A DNA stretch of 64,000 nucleotides from Desulfomicrobium sp. ZS1 (GTDB lineage Bacteria; Desulfobacterota; Desulfovibrionia; Desulfovibrionales; Desulfomicrobiaceae), in contig NZ_CP100351.1 of assembly GCF_024204645.1 (NCBI RefSeq), positions 1,860,001 to 1,924,000 of the forward strand, in the 5' to 3' direction. A model generated the notes under the pieces. It searched no databases. It was given only the letters and a program-made list of their open reading frames with translations, and was not told the origin of the DNA. A program made the position numbers and the translations under genes. Below are positions 15,699 to 26,900 of the stretch, in pieces (position 1 is the stretch's first letter; each line of letters begins with the position of its first letter).

Positions 15699-18600
15699 AT
15701 GGCGGATATCGCGGAATTCATCGCCCGTTGGAGCAATTCCCACGGCTCGGAACGAGGGAATAGTCAGCGTTTCTTGACGGAATTCATTTCCGTTCTCGAA
15801 CTGCCGCCGATGCCCACGCACGCGGATAACGTTCCCGGTTACGAATTCGAGCATTCCGTTCCGTACAAGGACGATGAAAACAAAACCCATGACCTCCGCA
15901 TTGATCTCTACAAGCGCGGCTGCTTTGTCCTCGAATCCAAACAGGGCATAGAGGTCCGCGAAAAAACGCCCCTGGAACACATCGTCGCCCGGCCCGCCAA
16001 GGCGGGAACCAAGCGCGGCACATCGGCCTGGGACCGCCTCATGGACCGCGCGTTTCACCAGGCGGAAGACTATGTGCGCCGCCTCCCCGCCACCGAGGGC
16101 CGCCCGCCGTTCATCATCGTCATCGACGTCGGTTTTTCTTTCGATATCTACGCGGAATTTTCACGCACCGGCGGCCTTTACGCGCCCTACCCCGCTCCCG
16201 GTAAACATCGCTTCTCCCTCGCGGACCTCGCCAAGCCCGAAGTGGCGGCCATGTTCAAGGCCATTTGGGATGATCCTCTTTCTCTGGACCCGTCCCGACG
16301 CTCGGCCAAGGTTACGCGCGAAATCGCCGCGCATTTGGCGGAACTGGCGAAATCCCTTGAGGGCGACCACGCGCCCGATGACGTGTCCGCGTTCCTCATG
16401 CGCTGTCTGTTCACCATGTTTGCCGAAGACGTTGGGCTTTTGCCTGAAAAGTGTTTCCAGAAGATTCTTGAAAACGGTCTCAGCAAGCCCGAAGGATTCG
16501 CGCCCACGGCCCAGGATCTTTGGCACGCGATGAATATTGGCGGCTGGTCCGTCGCCATTCAGGACAAACTTTTGCGCTTCAATGGCGGCATCTTCGCCGA
16601 TCCCTTGGCCCTGCCCCTAAGCCGCATTCAAATTGAAGTGCTGCTCAAGGCAGCCAAGGCCGATTGGCGGGAAGTGGAGCCCGCCATTTTCGGCACCTTG
16701 CTGGAACGGGCCCTTGATCCGCACGAACGGCACAAGCTCGGAGCGCATTTCACGCCCCGCGCCTACGTCGAACGCCTGGTTGCCCCGACGCTCATCACGC
16801 CCCTGCGGGAGGAATGGCGAAGCGTCCAGGCTGCGGCCGCCATGGCCGCCGAAGACGGCGACACGGGCAAGGCCTTGAAAATCGTGACCGCCTTTCAGAA
16901 AAAGCTCTGCCTGCTGCGCATTCTGGACCCGGCCTGCGGCACGGGCAACTTCCTTTATGTTTCGTTCGAACTCCTCAAGCGTCTTGAAGCGGAGGTGATC
17001 CAGGAAGAGGCCCGTTATGGCGCCCAGGGTCGCTTGCTCATGGAAGGGGCGCATGTGGACCCGCACCAGTTCCTTGGCCTTGAACTCAACTCCAGGGCCG
17101 CGCGAATCGCGGAAATGGTCTTGTGGATAGGGTATCTGCAATGGCATTTTCGCACCCATGGGCACACGCCGCCTTCCGAGCCGATCATCCGCGCCTTTCG
17201 CAACATTGAATCCCGCGACGCGATCCTCGCCTTTGATAGCTGGGAGTATCGCGCTGACAAGAACGGAAAGCCTGAAATGCGCTGGGATGGCCGCAGCACC
17301 AAAACCGATCCGGTCACGGGCCGCGAAATACCGGACCCGGAAAAGACCCTTCCGGACATGGTGTTCAAAAATCCGAGACCGGCATCGTGGCCGGAGGCGG
17401 ACTTCATTCTGGGCAATCCTCCGTTCTTGGGCGGAAGCTCCAAGCGCGGAATTCTTGGACAGGGATATTTTGAAGCCTTGGCCAAAGCATACCCGGAACT
17501 GCCGGAATCCTGCGATCTGGTCATGTACTGGTGGCACAAGGCCGCCGGGATTGTCAGAGCGAAAAAGGCGATGCGCTTCGGCTTCATCACCACCAACAGC
17601 ATTTCCCAAGCCTTCAACCGCCGAATAATCGCCCTGCACCTGGATGCGGGACTGTCCGTGACCTTCGCCATTCCGGATCATCCTTGGGTGGACAGCGCCG
17701 ATGGTGCAGCCGTGCGTATCGCGCTGACCGTTGGGTCCGCCGGTCACGAATTGGGCGAAATCCAGACTGTTACGCATGAAAAAGAAGGGGCGGACGTTGA
17801 AAGGGATGTCACGTTGTCCAGTCAATGGGGCCAGATCAACGCGGATTTGACTGTGGGGGCGGATGTCGCAACAGCCATAGCCCTTAAAGGTAACAGCAAT
17901 CTATGCAATCAAGGAGTAAAACTGCATGGAAAAGGTTTTATTGTGCCACTTGAGGAAACGGCAAAATTGGGTTTAGGCATTGTACCCAATTTAAACCGAC
18001 ATTTGAGACCGTTTCGCAATGGGCAAGATTTAGTCGGAACTTGTCGAAATTCAATGGTACTAGATTTTTTTGGGCTATCAGAAAATGAGGTATTCGACCA
18101 ATTTCCTGCAGCTTACCAATGGCTTGCTGAACGAGTAAAGCCAGAAAGAACTGCAGCAGCGGATAGGACAAAAGACGCAGCTGCCTACGCAAAATTTTGG
18201 TGGATTTTTGGAAAACCGAGAGAACTCATGAGGCAATCCTTTCAAGGAATACGCCGATATATCGCCACTGTTCGCGTAGCAAAACACCGCATTTTTAGCT
18301 TTCTTAATTCCGAAATTCTTCCTGAAAGCCGAGTTATGGCGATTGCTCTTGATGACGCCTATTACCTTGGCATTCTTTCAAGCCGCATACACACAGTTTG
18401 GTCTTTGGCCGCCGGTGCATCACACGGAGTTGGCAACGACCCAACATATAATAATACTCTTTGCTTCAATCCATTTCCATTCCCCAACTGTGCGCCAGAG
18501 CAACGGCAACGTATCCGTGACCTGGCCGAACGTCTCGACGCCCACCGCAAGGCCAGGCAAGCCGAACACCCAGACCTGACCCTGACCGGCATGTACAACG

Positions 18601-19127
18601 CCCTGGAACGCCTCCGCTCCGGTCAACCGTTCACGCCTGCGGAAAAAAAGGCGCACGAGCAGGCCTTGGGCACCGTGCTCCTCACCCTGCACAACGAACT
18701 CGACGCCGCCGTTGCCGATGCCTACGGCTGGCCTGCCGATCTTTCCGACTCCGAAATATTGTCCCAACTGGTGGACTTGAACACGATCCGCGCCGCCGAA
18801 GAAAAACAAGGTTTGATCCGGTGGTTGCGGCCCGAGTACCAGGCTCCGGGAAGCGCCCGTGAAGAGAAATCGCCCACCCTTCCGCTGGACACCATGCCAG
18901 GGCAAACATCCAAGCAAAAAACCGCCGAGCCGATACCCTGGCCCAAGGACGAAACTGGCCGGATTGCGATACTCTTGAAAACACTCCGCTCACTCGGCCG
19001 CGAGGCCACCACGAATGAAATCGCGGCCGGGATCAAAGGCGCATCCGCCGCAAAAATTGAACGCGTCGCCCAGAGCCTTGCTGTGCACGGCCTGATCCGA
19101 AAAGGTGAAAAGGGGTATTTGGGCTGA
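15699..19127 (+). CDS. Single-chain type IIG/MmeI-like restriction-methylation enzyme
   Basis: The 1142-residue protein combines nuclease, adenine methyltransferase and specificity parts. A PD-(D/E)xK-like site is seen as D69 and E79-S-K81 ([15 protein letters not shown]). The SAM-binding motif DPACGTGNF starts at 410 and the catalytic NPPF at 573, as in gamma-class N6-adenine methyltransferases. The segment from about 730 to 930 is the probable target-recognition domain, ending at [15 protein letters not shown] winged-helix-like tail follows ([17 protein letters not shown]). The recognition segment is about 37% GC in two lines counted (17881, 18061) against 68% at 17281, so it may have been swapped in. 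It could alternatively be a DISARM-type methylase, but no other DISARM gene is present. It opens the defence cluster. Confidence 0.85.
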   Translation: MADIAEFIARWSNSHGSERGNSQRFLTEFISVLELPPMPTHADNVPGYEFEHSVPYKDDENKTHDLRIDLYKRGCFVLESKQGIEVREKTPLEHIVARPAKAGTKRGTSAWDRLMDRAFHQAEDYVRRLPATEGRPPFIIVIDVGFSFDIYAEFSRTGGLYAPYPAPGKHRFSLADLAKPEVAAMFKAIWDDPLSLDPSRRSAKVTREIAAHLAELAKSLEGDHAPDDVSAFLMRCLFTMFAEDVGLLPEKCFQKILENGLSKPEGFAPTAQDLWHAMNIGGWSVAIQDKLLRFNGGIFADPLALPLSRIQIEVLLKAAKADWREVEPAIFGTLLERALDPHERHKLGAHFTPRAYVERLVAPTLITPLREEWRSVQAAAAMAAEDGDTGKALKIVTAFQKKLCLLRILDPACGTGNFLYVSFELLKRLEAEVIQEEARYGAQGRLLMEGAHVDPHQFLGLELNSRAARIAEMVLWIGYLQWHFRTHGHTPPSEPIIRAFRNIESRDAILAFDSWEYRADKNGKPEMRWDGRSTKTDPVTGREIPDPEKTLPDMVFKNPRPASWPEADFILGNPPFLGGSSKRGILGQGYFEALAKAYPELPESCDLVMYWWHKAAGIVRAKKAMRFGFITTNSISQAFNRRIIALHLDAGLSVTFAIPDHPWVDSADGAAVRIALTVGSAGHELGEIQTVTHEKEGADVERDVTLSSQWGQINADLTVGADVATAIALKGNSNLCNQGVKLHGKGFIVPLEETAKLGLGIVPNLNRHLRPFRNGQDLVGTCRNSMVLDFFGLSENEVFDQFPAAYQWLAERVKPERTAAADRTKDAAAYAKFWWIFGKPRELMRQSFQGIRRYIATVRVAKHRIFSFLNSEILPESRVMAIALDDAYYLGILSSRIHTVWSLAAGASHGVGNDPTYNNTLCFNPFPFPNCAPEQRQRIRDLAERLDAHRKARQAEHPDLTLTGMYNALERLRSGQPFTPAEKKAHEQALGTVLLTLHNELDAAVADAYGWPADLSDSEILSQLVDLNTIRAAEEKQGLIRWLRPEYQAPGSAREEKSPTLPLDTMPGQTSKQKTAEPIPWPKDETGRIAILLKTLRSLGREATTNEIAAGIKGASAAKIERVAQSLAVHGLIRKGEKGYLG

Positions 19128-19169
19128 TACACATGTTGTATGAGATAATCGATGCCAAGGGGAACATGG

Positions 19170-20213
19170 ATGAAACCGACTGACACCCGCCGAATGACGG
19201 ATATGGCAAAACCGGGCGATTATCCGCACCTGCTTTCCGAGATCAAGGAGCGCATCCGCTCTGCCCAATACGAAGCCCTCAAGGCGGTCAACAAGGAGTT
19301 GGTCGGTCTGTACTGGGATATCGGCCGGATGATTGTGGAACGGCAGGCGGACGCCGAACACGGCGCGTCCATCGCAGACCAGCTATCCCAGGATCTGCGA
19401 TCCGAGTTCCCCGGCATCAGCGGGTTTTCCCGGCGCAACGTCTTTTACATGCGTGAGTTTTACCTGCTCTACCGCGATGACGAGGGAGTGCAACCACTGG
19501 TTGCACAAATCGGCTGGAGCCACAATCTGGTCATCCTTCAGCGCTGCAAGGATCATCTGGAACGGGAGTTCTACATTCGCATGACCCGCAAGTTCGGCTG
19601 GTCCAAGAATGTCCTCATTCACCAGATCGACAACCAGAGCTACGAAAAATCCCTTTTAGGTCAGACCAATTTCGACCAGACGCTCACACCGGAACTTCGC
19701 GCCCAGGCCAAGTTGGCGGTGAAGGACGAATACACCTTCGATTTTCTGGAACTGGGCGAGGAACACAGCGAGCGGGTGTTGGAGCGCGCGCTCATCGCCA
19801 GGATCGAGGATTTCCTCCGGGCCATGGGCGGCATGTTCGCCTTCATGGGCAGCCAATACCGGCTGGAGGTGGACGGCAAAGAGTTTTTCATCGACCTCTT
19901 GCTGTTTCACCGCCGTCTGCGCTGTCTTGTCGCCATTGAATTGAAAGTCGGCGAGTTCCTGCCGGAATTCGTCGGCAAAATGCAATTTTACCTGACGGCT
20001 CTGGACCGGCAGATCCGCCAGGAGGACGAGAACCCCTCCATCGGCATCATTCTGTGCAAGGAGAAAAGCCGCACGATTGTGGAATACGCCCTGCACGACG
20101 CCCAGAAGCCCATCGGCGTGGCCACCTATGAAATCACCAAGACCCTGCCCAAGGCGCTCAAGGGCCAACTGCCGTCGCCGAAGGATATCGCCCATTTGCT
20201 GGAAGACCTTTGA
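19170..20213 (+). CDS. DUF1016 (YhcG-type) PD-(D/E)xK nuclease-domain protein
   Basis: The product (347 residues from ATG 19170, which has AAGGGG upstream; 19152 is also open) has the DUF1016 N-terminal domain with YWDIGRMIVERQ and FSRRNVFYMREFY, and a C-terminal nuclease domain with D242 (FFIDLLLFH) and E257-x-K259 (VAIELK). Homologues are often found beside restriction-modification genes and mobile elements and are predicted DNA nucleases. It starts 42 bases after the restriction-methylation gene on the same strand. The role in defence is inferred from this context. Confidence 0.88.
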   Translation: MKPTDTRRMTDMAKPGDYPHLLSEIKERIRSAQYEALKAVNKELVGLYWDIGRMIVERQADAEHGASIADQLSQDLRSEFPGISGFSRRNVFYMREFYLLYRDDEGVQPLVAQIGWSHNLVILQRCKDHLEREFYIRMTRKFGWSKNVLIHQIDNQSYEKSLLGQTNFDQTLTPELRAQAKLAVKDEYTFDFLELGEEHSERVLERALIARIEDFLRAMGGMFAFMGSQYRLEVDGKEFFIDLLLFHRRLRCLVAIELKVGEFLPEFVGKMQFYLTALDRQIRQEDENPSIGIILCKEKSRTIVEYALHDAQKPIGVATYEITKTLPKALKGQLPSPKDIAHLLEDL

Positions 20214-20322
20214 TGTGAGGGAAACAATCTATGATTACGACACTTGCGCACGGTCTGAGTAAGAAGGGCTCAGAGGGGAAGATGCCATGTTGCCTTCGCA
20301 TGGGCAGATCAAAGGGGCACGA

Positions 20323-20811
20323 ATGAGCAAAAATCCGAAAAATTCCGGGAAGAATGGGCTTTCCCTCCTCCGTTCTTCGGCAGCGGAATACCTGACCTTT
20401 GTCGCGGCCACCGGCACGGATGGCGTCGAGGCGGTTTACGCCGACGAAAGCATCTGGCTGACCCAGAAAATGATGGGAACGCTTTACGATGTGGAAACCC
20501 ACACCATCAACTACCACCTGAAAAAGGTGTTCTCCGACAGTGAGTTGCAGGAAGATTCAGTTATTCGAAATTTTCGAATAACTGCCGCCGACGGCAAACG
20601 CTACAACACCAAACACTACAAGCTTCCCGCCATTATCGCCGTGGGCTACACCGACCGCGAAATCCTGCAGGATGCCGGTAAGGTGACTGCCGAAATTGCC
20701 AAGGCCCATGCCGAAAGCGAATTCGAAAAATACCGTATCGTGCAGGACCGGCTGTTTGAAAGCGACTTCGATCGGATGATAAAGCAGCTGAAGGCAGGTG
20801 ACGAGACATGA
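20323..20811 (+). CDS. RhuM-family protein, internally shortened
   Basis: The 162-residue product starts at 20323 after AAAGGGG. Residues about 25-110 match the RhuM N-terminal domain (WLTQKMMGTLYDVETHTINYH, then DSVIRNFRITAADGKRYNTKHY and AIIAVGY). Full-length RhuM proteins of over 300 residues continue with a conserved RxxQFRxWAT segment and a Fic/Doc-like part. Here AIIAVGY is followed at once by TDREILQDAG and AHAESEFEKYRIVQDRLFES, which belong near the C-terminus in longer relatives. So about half of the protein appears to have been removed in frame. Its last bases overlap the Fic gene start (ATGA at 20808-20811), which suggests the two are translated together. Function unknown. Confidence 0.7.
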   Translation: MSKNPKNSGKNGLSLLRSSAAEYLTFVAATGTDGVEAVYADESIWLTQKMMGTLYDVETHTINYHLKKVFSDSELQEDSVIRNFRITAADGKRYNTKHYKLPAIIAVGYTDREILQDAGKVTAEIAKAHAESEFEKYRIVQDRLFESDFDRMIKQLKAGDET

Positions 20812-21827
20812 GCCAAAAATCATCCTATCAGCCGCCCTACATCATCACCCCGGAGATCCTGAACAGGGTAGCCGCCATCAGCGAGGCCGTCGGGCGGTTG
20901 ACCGTGCTCACCGACCAGGCAAGAGCCCTGCGTCTGCGGCGTATCAACCGCATCCGCACCATTCATGGCTCGCTAGCCATCGAGGGCAACAGCTTAAGCG
21001 AAGCGCAGATCACCGCGATTCTGGAGGGCAAGCATGTCATCGCCCCGCCCCGCGAGGTGCAGGAAGTGAAAAACGCCCTGTCCGCCTACGACCGCTTCGA
21101 AACCTGGAAGCCCGAGACGGAAAAGAACTTGCTGGAAGCGCACCGGATTTTGATGTCCGGCTTGATTGATGAGGCGGGAATCTACCGGCGTGGCGGCGTG
21201 GGGGTTATGGCGGGCCAGCAGGTGATTCACATGGCCCCGCCCGCCGATAGGTTGCCGCAACTCATGGCCGACCTATTCAATTGGCTCGTCGCCACCGACG
21301 CGCACCCGCTGATTGCCAGCTCGGTCTTTCACTACGAATTCGAATTCATCCACCCTTTCGCCGACGGCAACGGTCGCATGGGGCGGCTGTGGCAGAGCCT
21401 GATTCTGGCCCGCTGGAATCCACTGTTCGCCGACATCCCGGTGGAAAGCCTGATCTTCGAACACCAGGCCGAGTACTACCACGCTATTCAGGAGAGCACC
21501 CGACAGACCAACTCCGCGCCATTCATCGCCTTCATGCTGCGGATGATTCTGGATACCGTGACCGTCTCCACCCCCCAAGTCAGCCCTCAAGTCAGCCCCC
21601 AAGTCGGCGAACTGCTGGCAGCGATGCAGAACGAGATGGGCCGCGAGGCGCTCCAATTCACTCTGGGCCTCTCGGACCGCAAATCCTTCCGCGAACGCTA
21701 CCTCAAACCGGCCCTGGCCGACAGCCTGATCGAGATGACCATCCCCGACAAACCCAACAGTCGCCTGCAGAAATACCGCCTGACCGACAAGGGCCGCCAG
21801 TGGCTGGTGCAACAAAGGGACAAGTAA
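20808..21827 (+). CDS. Fic-domain protein (probable AMP/NMP transferase)
   Basis: The 339-residue protein carries the Fic core HPFADGNGRMGR starting at H182, the site that transfers a nucleotide monophosphate from ATP to a target hydroxyl. An N-terminal inhibitory helix is visible (GSLAIEGNSLS, with the S-x3-E-G-N pattern), so it is an autoinhibited class II Fic protein rather than one silenced by a separate antitoxin. A VSPQVSPQV repeat links to a C-terminal winged-helix-like domain (SRLQKYRLTDKGRQWL). The start overlaps the end of the RhuM gene. It lies 15 bases before jetA, so it may be co-transcribed with Wadjet. The target is unknown. Confidence 0.93.
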   Translation: MSQKSSYQPPYIITPEILNRVAAISEAVGRLTVLTDQARALRLRRINRIRTIHGSLAIEGNSLSEAQITAILEGKHVIAPPREVQEVKNALSAYDRFETWKPETEKNLLEAHRILMSGLIDEAGIYRRGGVGVMAGQQVIHMAPPADRLPQLMADLFNWLVATDAHPLIASSVFHYEFEFIHPFADGNGRMGRLWQSLILARWNPLFADIPVESLIFEHQAEYYHAIQESTRQTNSAPFIAFMLRMILDTVTVSTPQVSPQVSPQVGELLAAMQNEMGREALQFTLGLSDRKSFRERYLKPALADSLIEMTIPDKPNSRLQKYRLTDKGRQWLVQQRDK

Positions 21828-21842
21828 CCCGGAGATGACGAT

Positions 21843-23288
21843 ATGGCACTGGACTACGCCACATTAGAACTGCTCCGCCAGAATCACCCGGCCTGGCGAC
21901 TGCTGTGCGCCCATCACGCACCGTTGGTTGCCGGATTTCTGCACCGGGTGTTCATCACGCCCAATGTACGCAATCTGTTTCAGGCAGAACTGGTCGAGGC
22001 GTTGGAAGACGAACTCTTCGTTTTACGCGAGCAACTTGGAGCCGAGGCTTTTCCCGGAACCGCGCAAGGCTATCTCAACGACTGGGCCGAAAACGACAAG
22101 GGATGGCTGAGAAAATTCTACCCGGCGGGGACGGACGAGCCGCACTTTGACCTGACTCCAGCGACGGAAAAAGCTCTGGCCTGGCTGGCAGGGCTGACCG
22201 AACGCGCTTTTGTCGGCACGGAATCCCGGCTGCTTACCCTGTTCGAGCTGCTTCGACAGATGAGCGAAGGGAGCCAGACCGATCCGCAAGTACGAATCGC
22301 CGAGCTGCACAAACGCCGCAGCGATATCGACACAGAAATCGGTCGCATTCTCGCGGGCGAAATTCCTCTTCTGGATGACACCGCCCTGAAGGACCGTTTT
22401 CAACAGTTTCTGCAGCTGGCGAGGGAACTATTGACCGACTTTCGCGAGGTGGAGCACAATTTTCGCATGTTGGACCGGAGGGTTCGCGAACGCATTGCCC
22501 TATGGGAGGGTGCCAAGGGCAAGCTTCTCGAAGAGATCATGGGGGAGCGAGATGCCATTGCCGATTCCGACCAGGGGAAGAGTTTTCGCGCCTTCTGGGA
22601 TTTCCTCATGTCCCAGTCCCGACAGGAAGAGTTGAGCCGCCTGCTGGAGCAGGTTCTATCTCTTCCACCGATCCTGGCCATGCTTCCCGAAACCCGCCTG
22701 CAGCGCGTGCATTACGATTGGCTGGAGGCAGGAGAACACACTCAAAGAATGGTGGCCAAACTCTCCGAACAACTGCGTAGGTTTCTCGATGATAAGGCCT
22801 GGCTGGAGAATCGCCGCATCATGGACATCCTGCACAGCATCGAAAACCACGCACTGGAGTTGCGCGAAGAACTTCCGTCGGGGGATTTCATGCCCTTGCC
22901 CGAGACCTCCGCAACGGTCGAACTCCCCCTGGAGCGGCCTCTCTACCGGCCACCGCTCAAACCCCTTATTGCCGAAATGGTCTTGGGCGAAGGTGATGCG
23001 GATGTGGATACGGCGGCTCTCTACGCCCAGGTGGTGGTTGACCGGGCCGAGTTGACCAGAAATATCCGTCAGGAACTCCAGGAGCAAAGCCAGATAAGCC
23101 TGGCCGAGGTGATGTATCGCCATCCGCTGCGTCATGGACTGGCTGAAGTGGTCGCCTATCTGCAATTGGCCGGGGAATGGCCCAAAACCGCCGTGGACGA
23201 GGAGGTGCAGGAGCAGGTCAGCTGGCAATTGGAAACCGGCATCATGCGCCAGGCTACCTTCCCGCGCATTATTTTAGTGAGGAGCTGA
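21843..23288 (+). CDS. jetA: Wadjet JetA (DUF3375, MukF/kleisin-like)
   Basis: The 481-residue product matches DUF3375/JetA in length, order and neighbours: an N-terminal winged-helix region (LDYATLELLRQNHPAWRLL), a helical middle (AELHKRRSDIDTEIGRILAG), and a C-terminal region ending LAEVVAYLQLA. JetA is the kleisin of the Wadjet complex, which extrudes DNA loops, recognises small circular DNA and cleaves it. GGAGATG precedes the start. Its stop overlaps the jetB start (TGATG at 23286-23290). Confidence 0.92.
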   Translation: MALDYATLELLRQNHPAWRLLCAHHAPLVAGFLHRVFITPNVRNLFQAELVEALEDELFVLREQLGAEAFPGTAQGYLNDWAENDKGWLRKFYPAGTDEPHFDLTPATEKALAWLAGLTERAFVGTESRLLTLFELLRQMSEGSQTDPQVRIAELHKRRSDIDTEIGRILAGEIPLLDDTALKDRFQQFLQLARELLTDFREVEHNFRMLDRRVRERIALWEGAKGKLLEEIMGERDAIADSDQGKSFRAFWDFLMSQSRQEELSRLLEQVLSLPPILAMLPETRLQRVHYDWLEAGEHTQRMVAKLSEQLRRFLDDKAWLENRRIMDILHSIENHALELREELPSGDFMPLPETSATVELPLERPLYRPPLKPLIAEMVLGEGDADVDTAALYAQVVVDRAELTRNIRQELQEQSQISLAEVMYRHPLRHGLAEVVAYLQLAGEWPKTAVDEEVQEQVSWQLETGIMRQATFPRIILVRS

Positions 23289-23926
23289 TGATGAATGCAA
23301 ACAACGCCAACCTCGATCATTCGTCCAACCCGACCCACGAACTCTCTTCAGTTGTGGTGCCTTTGCTCAAGGGTGTGCTCTATCAGGAGGAGAATCCGGC
23401 ATTGTGGGGCTCTCTATTGCACCTCCAGGCGAGTGTTCGGGATTACTTCGCAGTACTCGGTCTGGAGTTAATGCTCGATGAGGCCGAGGGCTACGCTTTT
23501 TTGCGTTCCCGGCAGGATGACGATGAGAACGACCAATCGGTCATTCCACGTTTGGTTGCCCGCAGACAGCTCTCGTATCCCGTCAGTCTGCTGCTCGCGC
23601 TCTTGCGGAAAAAGCTGGCTGAGTTTGATGCCGGTGGCGGCGACACGCGCCTGATCCTTTCCCGTGATGAGGTCGTGGAGTTGATTCGGATTTTTCTTCC
23701 TGCGGGCAGCAACGAGGTGAAGCTCATCGATCAGGTCGATGCCACCCTGAACAAGATTGCCGAGCTGGGCTTTATCCGACGGTTACGCGGCCAGGGTCAG
23801 ATGATCGAAGTGAGGCGGATTATAAAGGCCTTCGTCGATGCACAGTGGCTTGCCAATTTTGACGAACGACTGGCAGCATATCGACAACAACTTGCTGGGA
23901 CCATGGAAGGCGGAGAAGATGGCTGA
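23288..23926 (+). CDS. jetB: Wadjet JetB (DUF4194, MukE-like)
   Basis: The 212-residue product fits DUF4194: LKGVLYQEENPALWGSLL, then VLGLELMLDEAEGYAFLR, then an arginine-rich segment and a C-terminal helix-turn-helix region (NKIAELGFIRRL). JetB is the MukE/KITE-like subunit that bridges the kleisin and SMC-like subunits. The start at 23288 overlaps the jetA stop, and its end overlaps jetC by eight bases. Confidence 0.92.
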   Translation: MMNANNANLDHSSNPTHELSSVVVPLLKGVLYQEENPALWGSLLHLQASVRDYFAVLGLELMLDEAEGYAFLRSRQDDDENDQSVIPRLVARRQLSYPVSLLLALLRKKLAEFDAGGGDTRLILSRDEVVELIRIFLPAGSNEVKLIDQVDATLNKIAELGFIRRLRGQGQMIEVRRIIKAFVDAQWLANFDERLAAYRQQLAGTMEGGEDG

Positions 23927-26900
23927 ACAATTGTTTCTTGAATTGCTTTCCGATGATCGGCTGGCCGGATTTCGCCTGAAACGGCTCGAAGTCTTGAACT
24001 GGGGGACCTTCGACGGCCGAATCTGGACGCTGCGTCTGAACGGAAAAAACGGGCTGCTCACGGGTGATATCGGGTCCGGGAAATCAACCCTAGTCGACGC
24101 CGTCACCACCTTGCTGGTGCCGAGCCATCGCGTTGCCTACAACAAGGCGGCCGGGGCCGACAGCCGCGAACGTTCCCTCAAATCCTATGTGCTTGGCTAT
24201 TACAAGTCGGAGCGGCAGGAAACCCTTGGCAATGCCAAGCCAGTCGCACTACGTGACGTGAACAGCTATTCGGTGATTCTCGGAGTTTTCCACAATTCCG
24301 GATATAACAAGACCGTGACCTTGGCGCAGGTCTTCTGGATGAAGGAAGCGGGCGCACAGCCGGCGCGACTGTATGCGGCCTGTGAACGCGACCTGTCCAT
24401 TGCAACTGATTTTTCAAGATTCGGCAGCGAGATGGTCGGCCTTCGCAAGCAATTGCGCGGAAAAAGCGTCGAGTTGTTTGACACGTTTCCTCCCTACGGA
24501 TCGTGGTTCCGTCGTCGTTTCGGCATCGACAACGAACAGGCGCTGGATCTTTTTCACCAAACCGTGTCCCTCAAATCAATCGGCAACCTGACGGACTTCG
24601 TACGTGGCCACATGCTCGAACCCTTCGATGTCCAGCCGCGCATCTCTGCTCTGATCGGACATTTCGAGAATCTCAACCGGGCTCACGAGGCGGTTCTGAA
24701 GGCCAAACGTCAGGTCGAAATGCTGGAACCTTTGGTAGCCGATTGCGATCGACATAGGGAGTTGACGCAAACGGCGGATAGTCTGCGGGCTTGTCGCGAC
24801 GCCTTGCGCCCATGGTTCGCCACCCTGAAGCTTGATCTGCTGGAAAAACGTCTTACCGCGCTGAATGAGGAGTTGACCAGACACCGAGTCGCCATCGAAC
24901 GATTGGAGGAGCAGCGGCGTGCCCAACAGGGGCAAGAGCGCGAGCTTCGCCGCTCAATGGCGGAAAACGGCGGAGACCGTATCGAAAAAATCGGCCTGGA
25001 AATTCGCCAGCAGAAGGAAGAGCTGGAGCGTCGCAAGCAAAAAGCCGCCCGCTATGAGAAGCTGATTCGCGACTTGGGGCAACATCCCGCCTCGACCGGA
25101 GAAGAATTTCTACGGCAGCGGTCTGAAACCGCCAATTGGCGCGAAACGGCAGAAGAAGCCGAAGTTCGTACACAGAACGATCTCAATGAGGCAGGCGTCT
25201 CCTTCAAACAGGGCAAGGATGAATACGATCTGCTTCAGACCGAACTCATCGGCCTCAAAGCTCGGGTCAGCAATATCGACGAAAAACAGATCGCTATGCG
25301 ACGCTCACTCTGCCTGGCGTTGAACATAGCCGAGAAAGAAATGCCGTTTGCCGGCGAGTTGCTGCAGGTTCGCGCGGACCAGCGAGACTGGGAAGGAGCC
25401 ATCGAACGGCTGCTCCACGGTTTTGGCCTGTCCCTGCTGGTTCCGGATCAGTATTACGCCAAGGTGGCCCAGTGGGTCGACCAAACCCACCTGCGAGGAC
25501 GGCTGGTTTATTTTCGGGTGCGTGAGGGCGGGCGCGGCGAGTTGCCGTTGCTCCACCCTGATTCCCTGGCGCGCAAGCTGCAAGTCAAACCCGACACGCC
25601 CTTTTACGACTGGATCGAACGGGAAGTGGCACATCGCTTTGATCTGGCCTGCTGCCAGTCTCAGGAACTCTTTCGCCGCGAAACCCGGGCCATTACCATG
25701 GCAGGACAGATCAAGGCCCCTGGAGAACGGCATGAAAAGGATGACCGGCATCGACTCGATGATCGGCGACGCTATGTCCTCGGCTGGAGCAACGCCGAAA
25801 AAATCGCGGCATTGGACAAGGATGCCAAACAGCGGGAGGTACAGCTTGCTGAACTTGCCGGTCGCATCAGCAAGCTGCAAAAAAATCAGTCCGACTTAAA
25901 AGAGCGCCTTTCTATACTCTCGAAGCTGGGCGAATACATGGACTTTCGTGACCTCGACTGGAAATCTGTGGCAGTCGTCATTGCCAGGCTGGAGGGCGAA
26001 AAAAATGAGCTTGAAGCGGCCTCCGATCTACTCAAGACTCTTGCGGCTCAATTGGCAGCCCTTGAAATGGGGTTGAAGGAAACGGAAGGTCAGCTCAGGG
26101 TTCGTAACGACAAATACTCCAAGACCGAACAAAAAATCATCGACGCCAACGAGTTGCAGCAACAGATAAATACTCTGTTGGCTGAAACGACAGAAGATAT
26201 TTTACTGCGATTCGCCCTGCTGGAAGAGATGCGCACGGAGACGCTTGGCAGCCATGTACTGACCGTTGAATCCTGCGACACCCGTGAACGGGAGATGCGC
26301 GATTGGCTGCAGTCGAAAATCGATGCCGAAGATTTGAAGATTAAGCGCCTGTCCGAAAAGATCATCAAAGCGATGACCGAATACAAAAAGGAGTGGACGC
26401 TGGAAACCCGGGATGTAGATATCAATATCGCAGCCGGGCCTGAATTCAGATCAATGCTTGACGGACTTCTGTCGGATGACCTCCCCCGTTTTGAAGGTCG
26501 TTTCAAAGAATTGCTGAATGTCAATACTATCAACGAAATTGCCAACTTTAACGCTCAATTGAATCGCGAGCGGGAAACCATCAAAGAACGCATTGAGCAG
26601 ATCAACAAATCACTCACCCAGATTGATTACAACCTAGGCCGCTACATCAAGCTTGAAGCGCAGCCGACCCTCGATGCCGACATTCGCGAGTTCCAAACGG
26701 AGCTGCGAGCCTGCACCGAAGGTGCCCTCACCGGTTCGGAGGATGCGCAGTATTCGGAAGCGAAATTCCTGCAGGTGAAGCGAATCATCGAGCGCTTCCA
26801 AGGCCGGGACGAGCGCTCGGATCTGGATCGGCGCTGGACGTCCAAGGTGACCGATGTGCGAAACTGGTTCGTGTTTGCCGCCAGCGAGCGATGGCGCGAA

